A DNA stretch of 64,000 nucleotides from CAZTHM01 sp041946825 (GTDB taxonomy: Bacteria > Acidobacteriota > Terriglobia > UBA7540), in NCBI GenBank assembly GCA_041946825.1, contig JBHGBD010000003.1, positions 248,001-312,000 on the forward strand. Reading direction: 5' to 3'. Below, piece by piece: positions 56,288-64,000 of the stretch (within the stretch, counting starts at the first letter, position 1; each line of letters opens with the position of its first letter). Position numbers and translations under genes: made by a program. The notes below the pieces were generated by a model. That model saw only the letters and a program-made list of their open reading frames with translations, ran no database searches and had not been told where the DNA came from.

Positions 56288-56892
56288 AGCTTCCGCCCCT
56301 TCGCTTCTGGATTCTCGTAGTGTGCGTTCTGGTGGCGACGGCGGTCATCTGGGCGGAGGCCTCGATCTACCGGGCCATTCGGCGGCAGGCCGCGCAGGAC
56401 GAAGCCCGCCCCGCTGACGCCATCGTGGTCTTCGGCGCGGCCCAATACAACGGCGCGCCCTCGCCGGTTTTCAGGGCGCGGCTCGATCATGCCATGCGGG
56501 TGGAAGAGCGAGGGCTGGCGCCGCTGATCATCACCACCGGCGGCAGCGGCGGCGACCCGCGCTTTACCGAAGGCGGCGTGGCACGCGACTATCTGATTCA
56601 GCAAGGCGTCGCGGCGGAAAGGATCGTCGCCGAAACCGAGAGCCAGACTACCTACGAAAATGTTCTCGCCGCGTGCCGGCTCCTGCGCCAGCGCGGCGCG
56701 CGCAACTGCATCGCCGTCAGCGACGGTTTCCACCTCTACCGCATCAAGCGGATGTTCGCTTCCCAGGGAATGGCCGCCTATGCCTCGCCCGCTCCCGCGA
56801 GCCCCATCGAGAACGACCCCGTCAAACGAACCGTCCACTCCATGCGCGAGACGTTTGTCTCCACCCTCTGGCATTTGGGTTTTCGAGGGTAG
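56284..56892 (+). CDS. YdcF-like (DUF218) membrane-anchored protein, probable CTG start
   Basis: 202 residues. N-terminal membrane helix (LRFWILVVCVLVATAVIWA), then the DUF218 domain: ADAIVVFGAAQYNGAPSPVFRARLDHA, ITTGGSGGDPRFTEGGVARDYLIQQGV, ETESQTTYENV, SDGFHLYRIKRMF. No ATG or TTG fits. AGGAG (56271-56275) stands eight bases before CTG 56284, which overlaps the preceding stop as CTGA and gives a complete helix. GTG 56320 is the alternative and would truncate the basic start. Family members act in envelope polysaccharide or vancomycin-sensitivity contexts. Confidence 0.75.
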   Translation: MKLPPLRFWILVVCVLVATAVIWAEASIYRAIRRQAAQDEARPADAIVVFGAAQYNGAPSPVFRARLDHAMRVEERGLAPLIITTGGSGGDPRFTEGGVARDYLIQQGVAAERIVAETESQTTYENVLAACRLLRQRGARNCIAVSDGFHLYRIKRMFASQGMAAYASPAPASPIENDPVKRTVHSMRETFVSTLWHLGFRG

Positions 56893-56904
56893 GGGAGCCC
56901 TCCC

Positions 56905-58083
56905 CTACGGCATCGAGATCTTGCCGAGGACGACCGCGCGCTTTGCTCCCGTGACGCTGGGCAAGTTGCCGGGAAGCCCGTGCATCGTGCGGTCAGCCAG
57001 AATCGCGAAGGCGATCGCCTCCTTGGCGTCAATAGGCAGGCCGTAGTGATCGGAGAGATCGATCGCCAGGCGCGGCACAAATGCCTGGAGTCCCGCCAGC
57101 AAAGTGCGGTTGCGCGCTCCGCCGCCCGAGACGATCAGACGATGAATTCTATGTTGAGGGAACACGAACCGCTCGAGCGCGTCGGCGATGGCTGCGACGG
57201 TCAATTCGGCCGCCGTGCGGAGAAGGTCCTCAAGCCGCATTGATCGGCGGCGGAGAAAATAACGCCGCACGAATTCGTCTCCAAACTGTTCGCGGCCGCA
57301 ACTCTTCGGCGGGCGCTGGCGGAAATAAGGGAGTCGCAGAATCTCTTCCACGAGTGGCGCCCTCACGCTGCCGCGGGACGCAAGGCGGCCGGCTTCGTCA
57401 AACTCCTTCTTGCCATGCGTGAAGCGCCGCACGAGAGCGTCGATCACCATGTTCCCCGGCCCGGTGTCGAAACCGAAGACGTCTTCCGGCTCAGCGCCCG
57501 ACGGAATCACCGTGATATTGGCGATGCCGCCGAGGTTCAACGCCACGCGGCCCTCGCGCGCGTGCCGGAGCAACAAGTAATCCACCATCGGCACGAGTGG
57601 CGCGCCCTGACCGCCGGCGGCCATGTCCGCGGCGCGGAAATCCGCGACCACCGGCGCGCTCGTCCTCTCCGCGATCACGGCGGCCTCCGCGATCTGCAAG
57701 GTGCTGGAGATGTCCCGGCCCGCTTCGCGCGATCGCATCCCCTGGTGGTAAACCGTCTGGCCGTGCGAGCCGATCACGCTGAGGCGCTGGGGAGATACGC
57801 GCGCGCGACGGCAGACCTCCAGCGCCGCGTCGGCGAAGAACTCACCAAGCAGAAAATTCAATTGGCTTACCGCGCCCGCGCTCGCGGGAGATCCGGAAGC
57901 GACTTGAGCGACCGCCGCCCGCAGTTCGGCGCTGTAAGGGTTCGTTAGAAAGGCAAGCAAGCGGACTCGCGGCCTTTCTGCCGGACCGCGGATCTCGACC
58001 AGCGCCGCATCCACGCCGTCCATCGAGGTCCCGGATATCAATCCGACGGCCAGTCTCGCGCCCTTCCTGGTCTGTCGAGGCAA
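56905..58083 (-). CDS. anmK: anhydro-N-acetylmuramic acid kinase
   Basis: 392 residues. VGLISGTSMDGVDAALVEI is the phosphate-binding start of AnmK; VALNLGGIANITVIPSG, FDTGPGNMVIDALVRRF and LIVSGGGARNRTL complete it. It phosphorylates and opens 1,6-anhydroMurNAc from cell-wall recycling, giving MurNAc-6-phosphate. It follows a NagZ-like gene by 12 bp, a natural pathway neighbour. Confidence 0.95.
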   Translation of the reverse strand: MPRQTRKGARLAVGLISGTSMDGVDAALVEIRGPAERPRVRLLAFLTNPYSAELRAAVAQVASGSPASAGAVSQLNFLLGEFFADAALEVCRRARVSPQRLSVIGSHGQTVYHQGMRSREAGRDISSTLQIAEAAVIAERTSAPVVADFRAADMAAGGQGAPLVPMVDYLLLRHAREGRVALNLGGIANITVIPSGAEPEDVFGFDTGPGNMVIDALVRRFTHGKKEFDEAGRLASRGSVRAPLVEEILRLPYFRQRPPKSCGREQFGDEFVRRYFLRRRSMRLEDLLRTAAELTVAAIADALERFVFPQHRIHRLIVSGGGARNRTLLAGLQAFVPRLAIDLSDHYGLPIDAKEAIAFAILADRTMHGLPGNLPSVTGAKRAVVLGKISMP

Positions 58084-58095
58084 ATGGCACTCCTT

Positions 58096-59157
58096 CTATC
58101 GGAACTCGCTGTTGAAGCTTTCGAAGCGTCGAACGAGTTGTTGGAATTCCTTCTTGCTTACCCTGATGGGCGCAGGTGGTATGCGACTTTTGACAGTGTT
58201 AATTCTTGTGAGCGACGCCTCAACCCGCTGGGGGCTCAGATTCCCCGAAGCGAGCGCAGCCTCAATCGCGCCAAGAGCTTCTTCGAAAGGTTTTCCTTCG
58301 TCCACAATCAGCATGTCGCAACCGGCGTTGATCGCCCGCACCGCCGTCTCACCCACGTTGAGCCCGCCGCGCACCGCCTCTGATTCCAATTCATACGCCA
58401 GGACAAGGCCACGATAACCAAGTTTGACACGCAGCAACCCCTCGACGATAAGCGGGGAAAGGCAAGCGGGCCTCGGGTGGTCGAAGTCGTAGGCCTTGTA
58501 GGCCGCCGGGCTGATGAGCATCATGTCAAGCTGCGGAGACAGTTGGCGAAACGGCAGGAGGTCCTCACGCCACAAATCGGCCATCGGTTTGCCGCTCACC
58601 GCCAACGTCCGAGGGTTTCCAATTGGCACGCTTCCTTGGCCGGGAAAATGCTTGCCCACCGCAAGGATTTTTCCCTTTCGCTGCCCGCGCAGGAAGGCGT
58701 TACCACACTCGGTCACTGACCGGGGGTCCGCGCCAAACGTCCGCGCGCCGGCCTTCTTTTCGTTGAACGATGTCGCCAGATCCAGAAGCGGGGCAAAGTT
58801 CGTATTGAATCCCACAAGGCTGAGGGCCGCGCCAATCAACTCGCCAAGCCGGGCGACGGCCGGTAAACCCTTCCCGGCAACCGCACGAGGCGAAGGCAAT
58901 GGCGGAAGAAATGCCTCGAGCGCGTCCGCGCTTCCTCCCTCTTCCCGAACGGCCAGGAACGCGGGATGCGGAATCGCCCCCGCGACCTTGCGAAGAAGTT
59001 CGGCGGTCAACTCCGCCGACTGAGGAAGGGGAGCAGGCAGCAGAATTCCTCCGGGCGCCGCGCCTCGCAGGCGCCGCACGCGCGCCGCGTCCACGCGGCC
59101 ATCCCCAAACCGCACGAGGAATAGTTGGCCGAGACGTTCCTCCGATCGTGCCTTCAT
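58096..59157 (-). CDS. NagZ-like GH3 protein lacking catalytic residues
   Basis: 353 residues of GH3 TIM-barrel type. NTNFAPLLDL, ARTFGADPRSVTECGNAFLRGQ and VGKHFPGQG align with NagZ. In NagZ the glycine loop continues to an Asp-Ser-His dyad; here that stretch reads SVPIGNPRTL, so Asp and His are missing. The nucleophile region is normally GVIFSDDL-like; here it is GLVLAYELES, so the nucleophilic Asp is Tyr. It is probably a pseudoenzyme that binds sugar, or works by another mechanism. The start overlaps the mutS stop (ATGA), and anmK follows, so the operon is mutS-nagZ-like-anmK. Confidence 0.85.
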   Translation of the reverse strand: MKARSEERLGQLFLVRFGDGRVDAARVRRLRGAAPGGILLPAPLPQSAELTAELLRKVAGAIPHPAFLAVREEGGSADALEAFLPPLPSPRAVAGKGLPAVARLGELIGAALSLVGFNTNFAPLLDLATSFNEKKAGARTFGADPRSVTECGNAFLRGQRKGKILAVGKHFPGQGSVPIGNPRTLAVSGKPMADLWREDLLPFRQLSPQLDMMLISPAAYKAYDFDHPRPACLSPLIVEGLLRVKLGYRGLVLAYELESEAVRGGLNVGETAVRAINAGCDMLIVDEGKPFEEALGAIEAALASGNLSPQRVEASLTRINTVKSRIPPAPIRVSKKEFQQLVRRFESFNSEFR

Positions 59158-61802
59158 GATTTGATTTGCTTCTTGAGTTCCGCCAGAAGGTTCAGCGCCT
59201 CAAGCGGCTTCAGGTTGTCGAGGTCGGCGCTTTCGATGGCGCGAACCACCTCGGCGTTGAGCGGAGTGAAGATGGTCAGTTGCACTGCGCCGGGCTCGGA
59301 CGAAGCGGGTCGCGCCGCCAGTCGCTCGCTGAGCGTATGCTCGCTCTGCTCGTGGCGCGCCAGGATTTCACGCGCGCGCTCGATGACGCTGGAAGGCAAT
59401 CCCGCCAGGCGCGCGACCTCGATGCCGTAACTCTTGTCGGCGCTGCCCGGCTCGACCTTGCGCAGGAAGACGATGTTCGAGCCCGACTCCTTCACCGAGA
59501 CGTGATAGTTCCTCACGCCGGGCAGCAAGTCCGCGAGTTCCGTCAGCTCGTGATAATGGGTGGCGAAGAGCGTCTTGGCCTGCGTGTGCGTCTGCAAGTG
59601 TTCGACCACCGCCCAGGCGATGGCGAGGCCGTCGAAGGTCGCCGTGCCGCGCCCCACTTCGTCGAGCAGCACCAGGCTGCGCGGCGTCGCCATATTCAGA
59701 ATCCCCGCCGCCTCCGTCATCTCCACCATAAACGTCGAGCGTCCGCGGGCCAGGTTGTCGGATGCGCCGATGCGCGTGAAGATGCGGTCGAAGATGGGAA
59801 GCTTGGCGCGCTCCGCAGGGACAAAGCCGCCCATCTGCGCCATCAGCGCGACCAGCGCGGCCTGCCGCAAGTAGGTCGATTTCCCGCCCATATTCGGGCC
59901 GGTGATGATGAGGATGCGGTCGGAAGTCGAATTGAGGAAGAGGTCATTGGGGATGAACCGGCCGCTTTGCTCGGTTTCGCAGATGCGTTCGATCACCGGG
60001 TGACGCCCGTGCTCGATCACGAAATCGCCGTCATCGGAGAATTCCGGGCGGCGGTAGTTGCGCTCCGCGGCGAGCGCGGCGAAGCAGGCGAGCACGTCCA
60101 GTTCCGCCAGCGCCTGCGCCGTCTGGCGGATGCGCCGCGACTCGCCCGCCACCTGACGGCGGATGGCGACGAACAGCTCGCGCTCGAGGGTTTGCATGCG
60201 CTCTTCGGCGTCGAGAATTCTGGCTTCGAGGTCTTTGAGCTCCGGAGTCGTGAAGCGCTCGGCATTCACGAGCGTCTGCTTGCGCTCGTATTCGGCGGGT
60301 ACGAGCGGCAGGTTGGGCTTGGAGACCTCGATGTAATAACCGAAGACATTGTTGAAGCGCACTTTGAGCGAAGCGATGCGCGTCCGCTCGCGCTCGCGGG
60401 ATTCAATCTGCGCCAGGAGTTGCTTGCTGTTCTGGCTCAGATGGCGGAGTTCGTCGAGTTCGGCGTTGTATCCGGCGCGGATCAGGTTGCCTTCCGTCAG
60501 GAGCACCGGTGGCTCGGGATGAATGGATTTCTCCAGCCACTCGTGAACGTCAGCGAGCTCGTCCAGGCGGGCGTGCAGTTCCGTCAGGCGCGGAGCCCGA
60601 AGGCGGCCAAGATATTCCCTGACGAGCGGCAGATGTCTCAGCGACTGCTTGAGCGCCAGCATCTCGCGTGCGTTGGCCGTTTCCAGCGTCACCTTGCTGA
60701 GCAGGCGCTCGAGGTCCTGAATCTTTCCGAGCACGCGGCGCAGTTCCTCGCGAGCGATGGTGTTCGAGACGAGTTCGCCCACCGCTTCCCAGCGCGCTTC
60801 GATCTCGGGGCGGGCGATCGAAGGACGAAGCAGCCAGCTCTTCAGCATGCGCGCGCCCAGCGCCGTCACGCACTGGTCGAGCGTGGCGAGAAGGGTGGAA
60901 TCGCGCGTGCCGCCGAACACCGGCTCGAACAGCTCCAGATTGCGCAGCGTCGCCGGATCGAGCACCAGCGCGTCCTGCTGCTCGTAAAACCGGATGCCGT
61001 CGAAATGCGTGAGTGACCCGCGCTGCGTTTCGCGGACGTAGTGGAGAATCGCGCCCGCCGCGGCCACGGCCAGCGCGCGGCCCTCCAGGCCGTAGCCGGC
61101 CAGCGTGGCCACGCGAAACTGTTCGCGCAACTGGCGCGCGCCGTATTCTTCGCTGAAGGCCCAATGGTCGAGGCGGGTTTCCGTCAGCTCGGGAATTTCA
61201 GATTTGAGATTTGAGATTTGAAACGGAGAGGGAAGCCAGGTGGAATCGCGATCGCGCGGCGAGCCCGGCAGGAGGATCTCGCGCGGGCGCATGCGCGCCA
61301 GTTCTTCCGCGAGGCGCATCGAGGCTTCCGGGCCTGACAATTCCGTGGCGCGGAAATCGCCGGTTGAGAGATCCGCGAGCGCCAGGCCCAGCGCGCCATC
61401 GCGTTCGACCACCGCGGCCAGGTAATTGTTTTCACGCGCTTCGAGCACCTGGGCGTCCACAGCCGTGCCGGGCGTAACCACCCGCGTCACGTCGCGCTTG
61501 ACAAGCTTCTTCGCGAGCCGCGGGTCCTCCATCTGGTCGCATATCGCCACGCGGAATCCCTTGCGAATCAGCCGGGCAATGTAACCTTCGGCGGCGTGGT
61601 AGGGCACGCCGCACATCGGAATCGCCTGCCCCTTTTCCTTGTTGCGTGAGGTGAGGGTGATTTGAAGTTCCTTGGAGGCGACAATCGCATCTTCAAAGAA
61701 GAGCTCGTAGAAATCGCCAAGACGAAACAGCAGGAGGGCGTTCGGGTGACGCTCTTTGATGGCGCCGTACTGGCGCATTAGCGGCGTGGAGAACTCGCTC
61801 AT
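59154..61802 (-). CDS. mutS: DNA mismatch repair protein MutS
   Basis: 882 residues. The mismatch-reading Phe-x-Glu is GDFYELF (Phe31, Glu33); connector, lever and clamp domains follow. ATPase domain: ITGPNMGGKSTYLRQ (Walker A), FMVEMTEAAGIL, LVLLDEVGRGTATFDG (Walker B), and TLFATHYHELTEL. Recognises mismatches and signals repair. Residues about 194-204 (FQISNLKSEIP) are encoded by an intergenic-type micro-repeat in the connector domain (61191-61223). Otherwise complete. mutL is not in the window. Confidence 0.97.
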   Translation of the reverse strand: MSEFSTPLMRQYGAIKERHPNALLLFRLGDFYELFFEDAIVASKELQITLTSRNKEKGQAIPMCGVPYHAAEGYIARLIRKGFRVAICDQMEDPRLAKKLVKRDVTRVVTPGTAVDAQVLEARENNYLAAVVERDGALGLALADLSTGDFRATELSGPEASMRLAEELARMRPREILLPGSPRDRDSTWLPSPFQISNLKSEIPELTETRLDHWAFSEEYGARQLREQFRVATLAGYGLEGRALAVAAAGAILHYVRETQRGSLTHFDGIRFYEQQDALVLDPATLRNLELFEPVFGGTRDSTLLATLDQCVTALGARMLKSWLLRPSIARPEIEARWEAVGELVSNTIAREELRRVLGKIQDLERLLSKVTLETANAREMLALKQSLRHLPLVREYLGRLRAPRLTELHARLDELADVHEWLEKSIHPEPPVLLTEGNLIRAGYNAELDELRHLSQNSKQLLAQIESRERERTRIASLKVRFNNVFGYYIEVSKPNLPLVPAEYERKQTLVNAERFTTPELKDLEARILDAEERMQTLERELFVAIRRQVAGESRRIRQTAQALAELDVLACFAALAAERNYRRPEFSDDGDFVIEHGRHPVIERICETEQSGRFIPNDLFLNSTSDRILIITGPNMGGKSTYLRQAALVALMAQMGGFVPAERAKLPIFDRIFTRIGASDNLARGRSTFMVEMTEAAGILNMATPRSLVLLDEVGRGTATFDGLAIAWAVVEHLQTHTQAKTLFATHYHELTELADLLPGVRNYHVSVKESGSNIVFLRKVEPGSADKSYGIEVARLAGLPSSVIERAREILARHEQSEHTLSERLAARPASSEPGAVQLTIFTPLNAEVVRAIESADLDNLKPLEALNLLAELKKQIKS
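61191..61223. repeat. micro-repeat block inside mutS
   Basis: 33 bp of ATTTCAGATTTGAGATTTG type inside the coding region, matching the ATCTGAAATCTAGAATCTA style of 63170-63250. It is in frame and adds about 11 residues. Confidence 0.7.
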
Positions 61803-61867
61803 GGTCGGTTGGATTCGAGGCCATTATCGTGCGCGACCGGAGGATTTGTAAACACGATTGTCGAAGA

Positions 61868-61960
61868 GCAGTCAGCCGTCAGCCCTCAGCAGTCAGCCTT
61901 CAGTTCCCACGAGGGTCGAACCATGCCTGGTCTTGCTGAAGGCTGAGAGCTGACGGCTGA
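61868..61960. repeat. micro-repeat inverted pair after hpt
   Basis: AGTCAGCCGTCAGCCCTCAG units face CTGAAGGCTGAGAGCTGACG across about 35 bases. A long imperfect hairpin can form between hpt and mutS, both on the minus strand, and may terminate hpt transcription. Confidence 0.75.
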
Positions 61961-61963
61961 CGA

Positions 61964-62503
61964 CTATTTTTCACGCAAAATTCGCACGTCGGGAAGATTC
62001 CGATATCGCTGCGCGTAATCGAGGCCGTAGCCCACCACGAAAACGTCGGGAATGGTGAAGCCCACGTAGTCGGCGTGCACCGGCCGGGCGCGCCGCGAGG
62101 GCTTGTCGAGCAAAGTCACGACTTTCAGGCTGCGGGGCTTGTGCGCCTCCAGCACGCCGCGCAGGTACTCGAACGTGTGACCCGTATCGAGAATATCTTC
62201 GACGACCAGCACGTCGAGCCCTTCGACGCTGCGGTCGAGATCCTTGGTAATCTTGACGGCTCCTGACGTCGTGGAGTTGCTCCCATAACTTTCGATGCTG
62301 ATGAAATCGACCGTTACCTCAATGGTGAGCTGGCGGACCAGGTCGGCAAGGAAGACCCACGCGCCCTTCAGGATTCCGACCAGGCAAAGCGGACGGCCCC
62401 TATAATCGGCGGAAATCTGCGCCGCCAGATCGCGCACGCGACGTGCGATGCTTTCCGCGTTGAGGAGGATTTCGAGTTTAGCGTCTGCCCCGGTCGAGTC
62501 CAT
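61964..62503 (-). CDS. hpt: hypoxanthine phosphoribosyltransferase
   Basis: 179 residues. PRPP-binding motif DVLVVEDILDTGHT, CLVGILKGAWVFLADLVRQL and the ESYGSNSTTSGAVKI flexible loop identify a bacterial Hpt/HPRT. The catalytic Asp is in VVEDILDTG. It salvages hypoxanthine and guanine. It follows the 56-aa membrane protein gene by 31 bp on the same strand. Confidence 0.95.
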   Translation of the reverse strand: MDSTGADAKLEILLNAESIARRVRDLAAQISADYRGRPLCLVGILKGAWVFLADLVRQLTIEVTVDFISIESYGSNSTTSGAVKITKDLDRSVEGLDVLVVEDILDTGHTFEYLRGVLEAHKPRSLKVVTLLDKPSRRARPVHADYVGFTIPDVFVVGYGLDYAQRYRNLPDVRILREK

Positions 62504-62534
62504 GGGCGGCGTTGTCCTGATTTGCCTGCGACCT

Positions 62535-62705
62535 TCACTTTCGCACGACGTACCTCAAGGCCAGGAGTGCCACGACGAAGAAGAGAAAGGGAAAGGCCCG
62601 GTTAACCCAGAACGCAAAGCGTGTGTCGGCCCTCGCCAACGCGATGCCGAAAATGACGAGGAGCAAAAAGAACGCGATGACCTGGCGGTACGTCCAGAGA
62701 AACAT
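62535..62705 (-). CDS. 56-aa membrane protein
   Basis: A short complete frame encodes 56 residues: a basic start (FLWTYRQ), helix 1 (VIAFFLLLVIFGIALA), a charged turn (RADTRFAFWVNR) and helix 2 (AFPFLFFVVALLALRYVV), ending RK. Good composition for a real small membrane protein, and position directly ahead of hpt, 31 bp apart, supports it. No recognisable family. It diverges from rpsT. Confidence 0.55.
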   Translation of the reverse strand: MFLWTYRQVIAFFLLLVIFGIALARADTRFAFWVNRAFPFLFFVVALLALRYVVRK

Positions 62706-62798
62706 CAATCGATCCTAGGCTGATTATACCGCCTTGGGCAAGTTGCTCACTTTTTGCTTTCGGTTCAAGACTGGCACAGTATCCTCCGTTCAATCGCG

Positions 62799-62827
62799 TT
62801 GACGGTGCCGAAGGCATCTGGTAAATT
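62799..62827 (+). promoter_or_regulatory. sigma-70-type promoter of rpsT
   Basis: TTGACG (62799-62804) and TAAATT (62822-62827) are separated by 17 bases. The predicted start near 62834 gives a leader of about 25 bases with an AAAGGAG site before the GTG. Confidence 0.65.
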
Positions 62828-62859
62828 GGTAGTTTGTATTCTGCTTAAAAGGAGATTCT

Positions 62860-63123
62860 GTGGCAAGTCACAAGTCCGCCCTGAAACGCATCAAACAAAC
62901 CCGCCAGCGCACGGCGCTGAACCGCACGCATCGCACGCTGCTGCGGCACCAGATCCGGCGGCTGCGCACCGCGCTAGACGCCAAGGACAAGGCGTCGGCG
63001 CAGGCCCTGCTGAAACCCACGTTCGCCCTCATCGACCACTCGATCCACAAAGGCGTCCTGCACGCCAACACCGCTGCGCGCTACAAGTCGCGCCTGACGC
63101 TGCGATTTAACGCCCTGGCGTAG
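62860..63123 (+). CDS. rpsT: 30S ribosomal protein S20
   Basis: 87 residues. SHKSALKRIKQTRQRTALNRTHR at the N terminus, the Ala/Lys-rich middle and HANTAARYKSRL at the end are S20. GTG start with AAAGGAG spaced correctly. S20 is a primary 16S rRNA binder. Transcribed alone, divergent from the hpt group. Confidence 0.96.
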   Translation: MASHKSALKRIKQTRQRTALNRTHRTLLRHQIRRLRTALDAKDKASAQALLKPTFALIDHSIHKGVLHANTAARYKSRLTLRFNALA

Positions 63124-63167
63124 TTACGGGTGGGCGGGCCGCCGCGTGTTGTCGAGGGCTGTTTCCT

Positions 63168-63250
63168 GGATTCAAGATTCCGAATTCCAGATCACAGAAT
63201 CGAAAATCTGAAATCTAGAATCTAAAATCCAAAATCCAAAATCCAAAATC
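63168..63250. repeat. micro-repeat block (ATCTAAAATCCAAAATCC)
   Basis: Units like AGAATCTAAAATCCAAAATC lie between the convergent rpsT and holA genes. Related to the short block in mutS. Confidence 0.75.
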
Positions 63251-63251
63251 A

Positions 63252-64000
63252 TTAGCCTTCAGCGGTAAGGCTGGGAGTTTCTGTGAAGGATTCCAGCGGG
63301 CCTGCTGATTCCTTGCCCGTAATCATCTGCCAAATCAGAAATTCGAGAAGAATTCTGGAATCCTTCCACGAGGACTTGATGCCCAGGTCCGCGCGGCGTA
63401 CGAGGCGCAGCGCGGTGGCGAGTTCCTGACGCGGGTAGTTCCTTCGCATGCGGGGAGCGATTTCAAAAGTGGAGAAGGGATTGGCCGGGCGGCCCCAGCC
63501 GCCGCGGCCGAAAGCCGGCTGCGCGCCGCCCTTCAACGCCTGGCGCACGAGGTCGCCAATGCACCAGAGGATGAGCGTTTCAGGTTCCTTGCTGGCCAGC
63601 AGGCCGCGAAGCTGAGCGAGCGCATCGCCGAATTTGCGGTCCGCGATAGCCGCCAGCAGCCTGCCGATTTCGTGCTCTTCGCGAAAGGCCACCAGCAGGT
63701 CGAGGTCGGAGCGCTCCAGGCGCTTGGCCCCCGGCCGGGCCGTGAGGAGCTTGTCCATCTCGGTGCGCAGCCAGAGAAGGTTGACGCCCGCGCCCTTGGC
63801 GTCGCCGCGCGAGTCCGGGCTGCTCTCGAATTTTGCGACGACCTCCGCGGCGAGCTCCGCCGCAATTTCCACGCCGGACTTTTCGAGGTGATGAGCCAGC
63901 CACTCGGCGGCCGCGCGCCCGGTGAGCGGGCGCATCTCGACAATTTCCGCTTTCTTCTCAAGAAGTTGGATAAAGCGTCGACGCCGGTCGGGCTCGACCG
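63252..64000 (-). CDS. holA: DNA polymerase III subunit delta, C-terminal part (cut by window edge)
   Basis: The frame runs from the stop at 63252 past the right edge; at least 249 residues are seen. RRRRFIQLLEKKAEIVEMRPLTGRAAAEWLAHHLE, LRTEMDKLLTARPGA, ALAQLRGLLASKEPETLILWCIGDLVRQAL match domains II and III of HolA. It is the clamp-loader subunit that opens the beta clamp. Its proximity to rpsT on the opposite strand is common in bacteria. Confidence 0.9.
   Translation of the reverse strand, partial: VEPDRRRRFIQLLEKKAEIVEMRPLTGRAAAEWLAHHLEKSGVEIAAELAAEVVAKFESSPDSRGDAKGAGVNLLWLRTEMDKLLTARPGAKRLERSDLDLLVAFREEHEIGRLLAAIADRKFGDALAQLRGLLASKEPETLILWCIGDLVRQALKGGAQPAFGRGGWGRPANPFSTFEIAPRMRRNYPRQELATALRLVRRADLGIKSSWKDSRILLEFLIWQMITGKESAGPLESFTETPSLTAEG

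Noticed and set aside
59166..61016. Long plus-strand frame over mutS
   Set aside because: Antisense shadow of mutS without domain or start-site support.
1..64000. tRNA, rRNA, tmRNA, SRP RNA or RNase P RNA genes
   Set aside because: I looked for the T-loop GTTCRANNC with acceptor stems and for the SRP GGAAG motif in the spacers and found no convincing case; a covariance-model scan would be needed to be sure.

Overview
This is a GC-rich, densely packed bacterial chromosome segment with about 60 protein genes and no rRNA, tRNA or CRISPR array that I could find. The gene content fits an Acidobacteriota genome best. The reasons are a futalosine-type menaquinone pathway (mqnA, mqnC), a surface protein with SBBP repeats and choice-of-anchor-D-like modules, a Rieske/cytochrome b complex encoded with multiheme cytochromes c, secreted proteins of a style common in that phylum, and abundant degenerate intergenic repeats. 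This placement is inferred from families and was not tested by phylogeny.

Layout. 1-6.6 kb: small membrane protein, M20 peptidase, S23-type four-helix-bundle protein, OPT transporter, and an M24-fold protein that lacks most metal ligands. 6.7-13.2 kb: signalling block with an anti-sigma-type ATPase and STAS protein, a GAF/HD-GYP protein, a tiny Lys-rich exported protein, and a histidine kinase/NtrC-type regulator pair. A candidate sigma-54 promoter and an upstream palindrome precede the Lys-rich gene, which suggests it is the regulator's output. 13.3-22.1 kb: dprA-topA-(Uma2)-trmFO-xer followed by mqnA-mqnC. 22.1-24.7 kb: MarR regulator, nitroreductase and pirin, with an operator lying inside the MarR promoter. 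24.9-29.6 kb: zinc-ribbon protein, a GIY-YIG gene bracketed by palindromic repeats, a DinB protein, a structured leader RNA with its own terminator, and the SBBP surface protein.

29.7-39.2 kb: galactose operon (SSS symporter, 69-aa membrane protein, galT, galK), a MazEF-like pair, membrane zinc ribbon, PIG-L deacetylase, MFS transporter and a HEPN/MNT pair. 39.5-44.7 kb: ADP-forming acyl-CoA synthetase, two exported proteins and a 162-bp MITE-like element. 44.8-49.9 kb (minus strand): six-gene operon for a quinol-oxidising Rieske/cytochrome b complex with a 9-heme and a 6-heme cytochrome and two paralogous one-heme cytochromes. hemA diverges from it.

51.7-64 kb: an unrecognised protein, mtaB, a zinc-ribbon protein, rpsU, a YrdC-type gene, a ydcF-like gene that probably starts at CTG, mutS followed by a NagZ-like gene lacking its catalytic residues and anmK, hpt, a 56-aa membrane protein, rpsT and the C-terminal part of holA.

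A recurrent theme is short degenerate repeats of the type GTTGAAAGTCGAAAGT, found between many genes. Two blocks of the same kind lie in frame inside mtaB and mutS. The two longest gene-free stretches (4.7-5.3 kb and 52.5-53.2 kb) each carry one copy of a homologous 93-bp AT-rich element.
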